A DNA stretch of 5,800 nucleotides, taken from NCBI GenBank assembly GCA_025450375.1, contig JANWHO010000107.1, positions 1-5,800 of the forward strand. The letters run 5' to 3'. This document shows, in pieces, positions 1-5,336 of this stretch. The position numbers and the translations under genes were made by a program. Numbering within the stretch: the first letter of the stretch is position 1; each line of letters begins with the position of its first letter. The stretch comes from Chloroflexota bacterium (lineage in GTDB: Bacteria; Chloroflexota; UBA5177; JANWHV01). A model generated the notes under the pieces. The model was not told where the DNA came from. It saw only the letters and a list, made by a program, of their open reading frames with translations, and searched no databases.

Positions 1-731
1 ATGGAAGTAATCGAGAGATCGCTGCAATCATCGTGGAGCCCGTGCAAGGGCGGGGGGGGAATATCGTGCCTCCGGCAGGATTCTTGCGCGAGGTACAGGA
101 AGCCGCCCGAGATCTCAAGGCGCTGTTAATTGTCGACGAAATGATCACGGGCTTCTGTAGAACTGGCCGCTTCTTCGGTTTCATGCACGAGGATGGGGTC
201 GAGCCGGACATTCTGATCATGGGGAAGGGCTTCGGGAACGGCTTCCCGATCAGCGGCGTGGCGGCACGGGAAGAAGTAGCTCGGGCCGAACCATGGGCCA
301 AACCGAGCGGCAACAGCTCCAGCTACGGCGGCAATGCCCTGGCATCCGCCGCCGCCCTGGCGACGATTGGCGTCCTGCGCGAGGAGCGCTTGGATCGGCA
401 TGCCGCCGAGCTCGGTGACTTCATGCTGAAGGAGCTTCGGCGAGTCACCCAAGATATGCCCGTGGTGGGCGAGGTGCGGGGCAAGGGGCTGCTCTTGGGG
501 ATAGAATTGGTTCGCGACCAGGCGGGACGCACCCCGCTGGCCCGGGAGGAGATGCGGCGCCTGTTCACGGCTCTCCTGGGGGAAGGGTTGTTGGTGATGC
601 CCAGTGGTTCCGCCCTGCGGATAAATCCGCCGCTGGTCATTACGCATGAGCAAGCGGCGAGCGGCATTGAGATTCTAGGCCGTGTGCTGGCGAGGGCGCA
701 CGAGATTCTGAAGGACACGACAAACGAATGA
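1..731 (+). CDS. Class III PLP-dependent aminotransferase, C-terminal part (5' end outside window)
   Basis: This enzyme of the GABA/acetylornithine aminotransferase fold moves an amino group between a donor and a keto acid or aldehyde through PLP, probably in the cytoplasm. The reading frame is already open at base 3 (GSNREIAAIIVEPVQG), so the gene starts upstream. The 242 visible residues are a little over half of the usual 420-450. Visible marks are EPVQGRGGNIVPP, then DEMITGFCRTG with the Asp (codon 135-137) that pairs with the PLP ring nitrogen, then the Schiff-base Lys (codon 225-227) in MGKGFGNGFPISG, then SYGGNALASAAALA, where family members usually have Thr in place of the first Ser. 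The C-terminal small domain (GEVRGKGLLLGIELV onward) is complete. The stop overlaps the next start as ATGA, which implies translational coupling to the oxidoreductase. The fold is certain; the substrate (GABA, other omega-amine, amino sugar or other) is unknown. Confidence 0.93.
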   Translation, partial: GSNREIAAIIVEPVQGRGGNIVPPAGFLREVQEAARDLKALLIVDEMITGFCRTGRFFGFMHEDGVEPDILIMGKGFGNGFPISGVAAREEVARAEPWAKPSGNSSSYGGNALASAAALATIGVLREERLDRHAAELGDFMLKELRRVTQDMPVVGEVRGKGLLLGIELVRDQAGRTPLAREEMRRLFTALLGEGLLVMPSGSALRINPPLVITHEQAASGIEILGRVLARAHEILKDTTNE

Positions 732-1777
732 GCACGAAGACATACCGTGTTGGCCTGGTTGGCTATGGTCGAATCGCTGAATCCGCCCACCTCCCCGCCT
801 GGCAAGCGCTCCCTGGGGTCGAGATCGTCGCGATCGCCGATCCCTGCCGGGAACGGAGGGATGCCGCGACGGCCGCCGCCCCTTCGGCCCGCGCCTATGA
901 AAACTGCGTGGAAATGCTCCGCCAGACCGCCGTGGATTGCCTGGACATCTGTACCCCGCCGCACGACCACACCCCCAGCATTCTGGCCGGATGCGCCGCC
1001 GGGGTGGGTCAGATCGTCTGCGAGAAACCCCTCGCGGCCTCAATCGTCGACTACAATACGATCGCCGACGCGCAGGCCGAAAGCGGCTCCCAAGTCTACA
1101 CGATCAATAGCTGGATTCAGTCTGATCTGCATCGCCTGGTCACCGCCGCCGTGGCCGAGGGAGCGATTGGGGACGTGCGCCACGTCACCCTCCGCACCCT
1201 CCGGCCGGACTGTGCCCTGGGAGTGGCCAGTTGGCAGCCGCGCTGGCGAACCGATCCCAGCTATGCCGGCGGCGGCATTGTCCTTGACCATGGCTGGCAT
1301 CAGCTTTACTTGATGGCCCGCTGGATTGGCGCCGATCCCACCTCGGTACGGGCACGCATCCGAACCGTGCAGCCGGTCCACGCTCCGGTCGAGGACGAGG
1401 CGGAACTGGACCTCTCCTTCCCGAATGCGACCGGGCGGATTGTGCTTTCCTGGGCCTCCAGCAACCGGACCAATGATGGTGAGATCGTCGGCACGCGCGG
1501 CACGATCAAGATCGAGGATAATCAACTCTCGATTCGTTCTGATCGCGGTGAGCAAGTGGTGCTCTACGGCGAGCGGCTCTCCGACTCATCCTATCACCCG
1601 GAATGGTTTCAGGCCCTTTTCGCCAAGGTGCGGGCCGACGTGCATCGCCACGAGGGAGTTCGCAACCTGCGGGAAGCCGAGATGCTGGTCAGCACGCTGT
1701 TCGCCGCGTATCAGCCCGCGCGCATGTCGGCCAAGGCGGTCCCTGCCCCGGCTCACGAGACAGCGGCCACCGCCTGA
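728..1777 (+). CDS. Gfo/Idh/MocA family NAD(P)-dependent oxidoreductase
   Basis: This 349-residue protein has the usual family length and should be a cytoplasmic dehydrogenase acting on a sugar, inositol or similar polyol. The N-terminal Rossmann domain shows VGLVGYGRIAESAH near residues 8-21 with GxGxxA (G12, G14, A17), and an acidic Asp38 at the end of the second strand. CEKPLA (98-103) contains the conserved EKP lysine, K100. The C-terminal alpha/beta domain holds GGGIVLDHGWH (181-191); D187 and H191 match the DxxxH catalytic motif of the family. The last 20 or so residues are an Ala/Pro-rich tail without family features. The ATG lies inside the stop of the aminotransferase gene (4-nt overlap), and the purine-rich AAGGA at 711-715 is 12 nt away, so coupling probably matters more than an independent ribosome site. 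Substrate and cofactor preference (NAD or NADP) cannot be decided from motifs. Confidence 0.94.
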   Translation: MSTKTYRVGLVGYGRIAESAHLPAWQALPGVEIVAIADPCRERRDAATAAAPSARAYENCVEMLRQTAVDCLDICTPPHDHTPSILAGCAAGVGQIVCEKPLAASIVDYNTIADAQAESGSQVYTINSWIQSDLHRLVTAAVAEGAIGDVRHVTLRTLRPDCALGVASWQPRWRTDPSYAGGGIVLDHGWHQLYLMARWIGADPTSVRARIRTVQPVHAPVEDEAELDLSFPNATGRIVLSWASSNRTNDGEIVGTRGTIKIEDNQLSIRSDRGEQVVLYGERLSDSSYHPEWFQALFAKVRADVHRHEGVRNLREAEMLVSTLFAAYQPARMSAKAVPAPAHETAATA

Positions 1778-1783
1778 ACCCGA

Positions 1784-1832
1784 GTCAACGTTCCTACCAA
1801 CCGGAGAGAACCACCACCAGGGTGAACGTGAC
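1784..1832. repeat. Imperfect inverted repeat at the convergent gene junction
   Basis: GTCAACGTTC (1784-1793) and GAACGTGAC (1824-1832) can pair over 9 bp with one bulged A and a loop of about 30 nt. The left arm fills most of the 16-nt gap between the two convergent stop codons and the right arm lies inside the end of the CPBP protease gene. No T-run follows on either strand, so it is not a standard intrinsic terminator. It may be chance. Confidence 0.25.
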
Positions 1833-2687
1833 CAAGCCGTTGGCCAGGGCATGGATCAGAATGCTGGACCACAGCGACCCCGTCCGTTCCGCCAGCATGG
1901 TATAGACAATGCCCATGTAGAACAACCACGGAAAGAGGCTGGGCGCCCCATGTATGGCGGCGAATGCCGCGGCGGTCATGGGCGCGGCTGCCCAGATGGG
2001 AAACCGATTACGGAGCAGCTTATAGAGAAAGCCGCGGAAAAACGTCTCCTCCACAACTGGCGTGATCACCACTAAAAGCAGGAACAGCATCGCGAAGTTG
2101 CCCGGCAGGGCAGGCATCCCGCGAGTCAACATGGTTGGCTGCGGACTGGCGGGCAACGGCCCCAGAATTGCTGCCTCCAGGCGCATGATCACCGCGCCAC
2201 CCAAAGTAATGGGGATAAAGAGCGCCGCGATTTTTCCCACGCGCGCCCAGGCAAGACGGTGGAATCCAACGGCGCCCCATGAGAGGCCGTGGCGGGCCAG
2301 CCCGTACCTATGGATCGCGTAGAACAGGCCGCAATACAACGTGCCGCCCACCAAGAGCGCCGTGCCGGCGGCGCTGTACGGTCCGTAGACAGCGCTCAGA
2401 TGGTCGAAGGTACCGGACCGAACCACGCCCATGCCCTCGGCCACCGCGAAACCAATGGACATGCCGAGGCGCAGCAGCACGAGGGCCAGAGCCGCGCTGG
2501 TGGCGAGCACGGCAGTGAGGAGCACGATTCTTCCCAGGTCCGCCCACGTCCACGGCACCGAGTCCTGCCGCGCCGCCGAGACTCCCTGGAAAACCCTGGC
2601 CCGCGGCGAGGTCCAGCGGAGTCCCCGTAACGTACCCATGGGGTTGAGTTTCAGTGCCGGAACGCTCGCCACCCGCCAGTTGATCAT
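1794..2687 (-). CDS. CPBP family intramembrane glutamic endopeptidase (CAAX/Abi type)
   Basis: This 297-residue multi-pass membrane protein belongs to the Rce1/CPBP (Abi) family, whose members cleave prenylated proteins in eukaryotes and have varied or unknown roles in bacteria (bacteriocin immunity, sensor regulation, peptide maturation). All three catalytic motifs are intact: EExxxR (E213, E214, R218), FxxxH (F242, H246) and HxxxN (H279, N283). Hydrophobic segments lie near residues 51-80, 106-125, 149-169, 197-213, 229-245, 251-265 and 272-295. GLSWGAVGFHR (134-144) resembles the element that often precedes the core domain. The first 47 residues are polar and basic, probably a cytoplasmic tail. 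The ATG at 2687 has GAGG 9 nt upstream (2697-2700); Met17 (2639) has no such site. It converges on the oxidoreductase with a 16-nt gap and follows the class V enzyme after 193 nt. The substrate is unknown. Confidence 0.92.
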   Translation of the reverse strand: MINWRVASVPALKLNPMGTLRGLRWTSPRARVFQGVSAARQDSVPWTWADLGRIVLLTAVLATSAALALVLLRLGMSIGFAVAEGMGVVRSGTFDHLSAVYGPYSAAGTALLVGGTLYCGLFYAIHRYGLARHGLSWGAVGFHRLAWARVGKIAALFIPITLGGAVIMRLEAAILGPLPASPQPTMLTRGMPALPGNFAMLFLLLVVITPVVEETFFRGFLYKLLRNRFPIWAAAPMTAAAFAAIHGAPSLFPWLFYMGIVYTMLAERTGSLWSSILIHALANGLVTFTLVVVLSGW

Positions 2688-2880
2688 CGCGTCTACCCTC
2701 GACCCATCCTCGCTACCACCTCCGCCCCTACCGGGACGGCTAGGGCCCCAGTATAGACATGCGGTGGCCGGCCGGTCCTGGCGTTATGCACAGGGGGCGG
2801 GCGCAAATTTGTCTCCACCACGGCGCCTCGGATTCCTCTGGGACGACGAAGCCAAACGAGGAAGGCGGCCTTCGGACTGG
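2688..2880 (-). promoter_or_regulatory. Intergenic region upstream of the CPBP protease gene, possible promoter
   Basis: This 193-nt gap lies between two genes on the same strand. Read on the minus strand it contains TATACT (2755-2750), a five-of-six match to a sigma-70 -10 box, about 62 nt before the CPBP start. No convincing -35 box sits 17 nt upstream (GGACCG there). Further upstream are an 8-bp palindrome CAAATTTG (2804-2811), which is an AT-rich island in GC-rich sequence, and TTATGCACA (2784-2792, plus strand). These hints suggest the protease could be transcribed on its own, but they are weak. Confidence 0.3.
2861..2873 (-). terminator. Small stem-loop just after the class V gene
   Basis: A 5-bp stem GAAGG/CCTTC with a 3-nt loop begins 7 nt past the TGA of the class V enzyme gene. 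On the minus strand it is followed by CTCGTTTGG rather than a true T-run. It could slow transcription or protect a 3' end, but it is too short and lacks the U-tract for a confident intrinsic terminator call. Confidence 0.18.
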
Positions 2881-4047
2881 TCAGCCTGCCGAAATCTCGT
2901 CCAGGGCGGCGAGAAACACGTCGATGTCGCCAGTGGTGGTAAAGAAGAAGGGTGAGACCCGCACCAACCCCGGGCGATAATCCGTGATAATCCCACGCGC
3001 GGCAAGATGCTTCACTACGCGCGCCGGATCGTCCATACGGAGAGTCACGATCCCCGAGCGCTGAGACCACTGGGCGGGAATGCCAAGCGTGAGGCCACGA
3101 GCCAAAGCCTGTTGCTCCAGGTAGTCCACCATGAAGAGGGTGTGTTCCCGCGCCCTGAGTATCCCCACCTCTTCCAGCATTTCCAGCCCACCGATTCCCG
3201 CGTATACCGCCGCCATGGCCGGCGTCCCGGTCTCCATGCGCCGGCCATCGGATTTGTAAGTAAACACCCGGCGCTCGAAATCAAACTGATTGTCCGCCGC
3301 GAACCACCCGGAACCGATCGGTTGCAGCTCATCCAACAGACGTGGGGCTGCGTAGAGGTACGCCAGGCCGGGACCGCCCATCAGCCACTTCAGCCCTCCG
3401 GTGACCAGAAAGTCGAGGCCCGATTCCCTAACATCCGTGGGGATCTGGCCGGTGCCCTGATAGGCATCAACCAGGAGCAGAGCGCCTTTCCGGTGGGCGA
3501 TTTCCGCCAACGCCGCCAGATCTTGCACGGCGCCGGAGGTGAAGAACACCTGGGAGGTCGCGATCAGGGCCGTCCGCTCGTTGACCAGCGCCTCGTAGCG
3601 GTCGAGCGGGACCGTAATCCCATCATCGCTCGTCGCATACCGTACATTGATCCCCTGGCTCGCCCGGCTCAGCCACTGGATAGGAATGGTGGGGAAATCC
3701 AGATCGGCCACCACCACCTCGTCGCGCTCAGTGTAATCGAGTGAATTGGCCGCGGAGGCCAGGGCATTCGAGACACAGCCATGGAGGGAGACGTGCTCCG
3801 GAGGAGCCCCAATCAACCGGCCAAGGCGCTCGCGCGCCTCGGCGCACGCTCCCAGCCAGGTGCGGTACCAGGCGGAGGCGCCGAACTCTTCCCAGAGATC
3901 GAGAAACTCAAGAACACCCGCCCGGGATCGCGACGAGAGGGGGCCCAAAGATACCGTGTTCAGATGAGTTTTCCGGGCCAGGGTGGGAAACTGAGCCCGG
4001 TATCGCTCGACCTCGTCAGCAGGCAAAGCTGCCCGACGGTCACTCAT
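2881..4047 (-). CDS. Class V aminotransferase-fold PLP enzyme, kynureninase-like
   Basis: This 388-residue, full-length fold-type I PLP enzyme should be cytoplasmic. In order: HLNTVSLGPLS (28-38), the substrate-side N-terminal element; GCVSNALASAANSL (90-103), the PLP-phosphate loop region; DLDFPTIPIQW (115-125); TSGAVQDL (170-177); VDAYQ (193-197), where Asp194 binds the pyridine nitrogen; the Schiff-base Lys220 in GGLKWLMGGPG; METGTP (271-276), the conserved E-x-GTP; and DYRPGLVRVSP (356-366), whose Arg363 is the likely substrate carboxylate anchor. Cysteine desulfurases have His before the Lys and a catalytic Cys loop in the C-terminal domain; here the residue is Leu219 and no such Cys exists. 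GGLKWLMGGPG is closer to the SYKYLNGGPG style of kynureninases. A lyase, epimerase or transaminase is therefore more likely than sulfur transfer, but I cannot name the reaction. The start overlaps the stop of the upstream 74-residue gene (ATGA) and has only a weak ribosome site, so translation is probably coupled. Confidence 0.92.
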   Translation of the reverse strand: MSDRRAALPADEVERYRAQFPTLARKTHLNTVSLGPLSSRSRAGVLEFLDLWEEFGASAWYRTWLGACAEARERLGRLIGAPPEHVSLHGCVSNALASAANSLDYTERDEVVVADLDFPTIPIQWLSRASQGINVRYATSDDGITVPLDRYEALVNERTALIATSQVFFTSGAVQDLAALAEIAHRKGALLLVDAYQGTGQIPTDVRESGLDFLVTGGLKWLMGGPGLAYLYAAPRLLDELQPIGSGWFAADNQFDFERRVFTYKSDGRRMETGTPAMAAVYAGIGGLEMLEEVGILRAREHTLFMVDYLEQQALARGLTLGIPAQWSQRSGIVTLRMDDPARVVKHLAARGIITDYRPGLVRVSPFFFTTTGDIDVFLAALDEISAG

Positions 4048-4268
4048 CCGTTCGCTCGGGCCGCGCGCCGCCGCCGACTCAGATAGAGGAAGCTAAAAGA
4101 AAGCACACCCCAGCACAGCAAAATCATCCCCAAGCCCGCCAGAAACGCGCTGGCCACCAGAAACCCGAGTAGTACCATAATCGCCCCGATTGCCGCGCTC
4201 CATGCCGGTACGCTCAACGGCTTCGGCGCCTTCTCGCGGCGTGCCCGCCCATACCCGCTGCTTGCCAT
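4044..4268 (-). CDS. Small two-helix membrane protein of unknown function
   Basis: I do not recognise this 74-residue protein. It has a polar, basic N-terminus (GRARREKAPKP, 7-17), two hydrophobic stretches near residues 22-42 and 45-63 separated by a tight AGLG turn, and a strongly basic end starting with RRRR at 65-68. Positive charge at both ends predicts a hairpin with both termini in the cytoplasm. Support for a real gene is good: GGGAGG at 4276-4281 sits 7 nt before the ATG, and its TGA overlaps the start of the class V enzyme as ATGA. The ATG 7 nt upstream (4275) is out of frame and too close to the ribosome site to be used. It could be a membrane anchor or partner for the downstream enzyme or merely a co-transcribed small protein; nothing in the sequence decides this. 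Confidence 0.72.
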   Translation of the reverse strand: MASSGYGRARREKAPKPLSVPAWSAAIGAIMVLLGFLVASAFLAGLGMILLCWGVLSFSFLYLSRRRRAARANG

Positions 4269-4440
4269 CGTCCATCCTCCCAGCGCCGGCGGCGCCCTTT
4301 AGCCCGAGGTTTTCCGGTCGGGTGCCCCTCCTAGTACAGACCAGTTCTCCCATTAGTCTACCCGCTTGCGACGCGGACCTGCTGATCCGACAAACCACAC
4401 GACCCGATACCGAAATAGAGTATAGAAGGGTGGCGGCGTC
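4269..4440 (-). promoter_or_regulatory. Leader of the small membrane protein / class V gene pair, possible promoter
   Basis: This 172-nt gap separates the LON gene from the next minus-strand gene. TATACT (minus strand, 4424-4419) matches a -10 box in five of six positions; the -35 side is poor. If used, it would give a leader of roughly 140 nt. Within that leader two short stems are possible: CCCGA/TCGGG near 4302-4322 and GCGCC/GGCGC near 4282-4295, the latter directly beside the GGGAGG ribosome site. No known riboswitch core or T-box motif is visible. Confidence 0.3.
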
Positions 4441-5118
4441 CTAGTTCAGATTGTCATAGGGCTTCCGCTTCGGCGCGGTGATCTGATTCATGCGTTCCAG
4501 AATCGCGTATTCCCGTCCGAGTATAGCGATCTCCAGGCGCAAACGTTCCTCGGCGCTCACCGCTTCCAAGAGACCCTGCATCTCGGCCGACCGCGCCGGA
4601 TGGACCTGCTGAAGCAGGTTCGCCACCCGATAAGACACCTGAACCGGGTCGTCCGGCAGTTCGACCGTAATGTTCGACGGATCATCCTGGCTCAGCAACA
4701 GGGTCACATAGCGGCGCGCGATATCCCGTGCTAGGTTCGCCTGGCTCTCCAGCTGCTCCGACGCGCCGATCGGCTCATCCAAAAGCTCGACCAGGCCGTG
4801 CGGGAAGGGCCGGTCTAGCAACCGCTCGATGAGCCGGAATCGCTCGCGGCCCTCGGTCACCAAGTTCATCCGTCCGTCGTCGAGCAGCGCCATTGAGGTG
4901 ATTTCCGCCACCGTCCCCACCTCGAACACGGTGGCCAGACCGCCTACCTCAAGACCTTCCTTGATCAAACAGACCCCAAAACGCCGGTCGACTTCCAGGC
5001 AACGGGCGATCATCTCGCGATACCTGGGCTCGAACACATGGAGGGGCAGAATCATGTCTGGGAGCAGCACAACATTGAGCGGGAAGAGCGGCAGGTCAAC
5101 GGCGGCCATGAGTGGCAT
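4441..5118 (-). CDS. Stand-alone LON substrate-binding (N-terminal) domain protein
   Basis: This protein of about 225 residues consists of the LON N-terminal domain only. The clearest mark is LPLFPLNVVLLPDMILPLHVFEPRYREMI close to the N-terminus (20-residue core centred on FPLN and FEPRYR), followed by GVCLIKEG, then VGTVAEI and GRMNLVTEGRERFRL, which form the beta-rich fold, and then a helical C-terminal half with Leu/Glu/Arg-rich stretches. No AAA+ Walker motifs or Ser-Lys protease domain follow, so it is not a Lon protease. Such proteins are widespread in bacteria and are thought to bind proteins or peptides; their role is poorly defined. I chose the ATG at 5118 because the family normally begins a few residues before LPLFPL. 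A GTG at 5163 in the same frame would add 15 unconserved residues, and an ATG at 5109 is also possible. None has a strong ribosome site. Confidence 0.9.
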   Translation of the reverse strand: MPLMAAVDLPLFPLNVVLLPDMILPLHVFEPRYREMIARCLEVDRRFGVCLIKEGLEVGGLATVFEVGTVAEITSMALLDDGRMNLVTEGRERFRLIERLLDRPFPHGLVELLDEPIGASEQLESQANLARDIARRYVTLLLSQDDPSNITVELPDDPVQVSYRVANLLQQVHPARSAEMQGLLEAVSAEERLRLEIAILGREYAILERMNQITAPKRKPYDNLN

Positions 5119-5336
5119 TCCCCATTCTTCCCTGTCCAGCCGCGTTTCGGATCGCGTGGCCACGGTGCTACATCCAGCCTACCAGTACGTCCCTTGGCAT
5201 GCAACCATCGCGCCTGCGCGGCTGGTCCGTTTCTCCGGATGGCGCTACCCTCAGTAACGTTATTCGTTTGGCCGGCTAATTTGCCCAGATGTCCTGGGCC
5301 CGCGCCGGCGAAACCGTACAAGGGGAAAAGCTTCCG
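5119..5336. promoter_or_regulatory. Divergent intergenic region between the LON-domain and GlcD-like genes
   Basis: This region of about 218 nt must hold start signals for both directions. For the minus strand, TTGCAT (5204-5199) and TAGGCT (5181-5176) have a 17-nt spacer, a plausible though weak sigma-70 pair. Transcription would begin near 5169, only a few bases before the GTG at 5163, which favours the ATG at 5118 as the LON gene start. An 8-bp palindrome TAACGTTA (5255-5262) lies in a locally AT-richer patch (5254-5284) and could be an operator or part of the plus-strand promoter. No clear plus-strand -35/-10 pair was found. Confidence 0.35.

Noticed and set aside
1..33. ATG at base 1, or the GTG at 33, as the start of the aminotransferase gene
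   Set aside because: The ATG at 1 is in a different frame from the gene. The GTG at 33 encodes the Val of the conserved IIVEPVQG motif, and the frame is open with family-like sequence before it, so the true start lies upstream of the window.
1326..2075. Long plus-strand reading frame across the end of the oxidoreductase and the CPBP gene
   Set aside because: It runs out of frame through one well-supported gene and antisense to another, is rich in Arg/Pro/Ser as expected of shifted GC-rich sequence, and shows no domain.
1794..2687. CPBP (Abi) protein as part of an anti-phage defence system
   Set aside because: The name Abi alone is not evidence. No restriction, nuclease, toxin-antitoxin, CRISPR or phage gene lies nearby, and the neighbours are metabolic.
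2784..2792. Replication origin, suggested by one DnaA-box-like sequence
   Set aside because: A single TTATNCACA match is not unlikely in 5.8 kb on two strands, and no box cluster, AT-rich unwinding region or origin-linked gene (dnaA, dnaN, gyrB) is present.
3007..3744. 245-residue plus-strand frame antisense to the class V enzyme
   Set aside because: The minus strand carries intact class V motifs over the same bases; the antisense translation has no recognisable fold and is a typical GC-rich shadow.
4044..4268. Small protein as a RiPP or bacteriocin precursor peptide
   Set aside because: It has two membrane helices and a basic tail but no leader-core layout, no double-Gly cleavage motif and no Cys/Ser/Thr-rich core. 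The adjacent PLP enzyme is not a typical maturation enzyme.
4093..4398. 101-residue minus-strand frame covering the leader and the small membrane protein
   Set aside because: It overlaps the better-supported 74-residue frame, has no well-placed ribosome site and has no hydrophobic or domain pattern.
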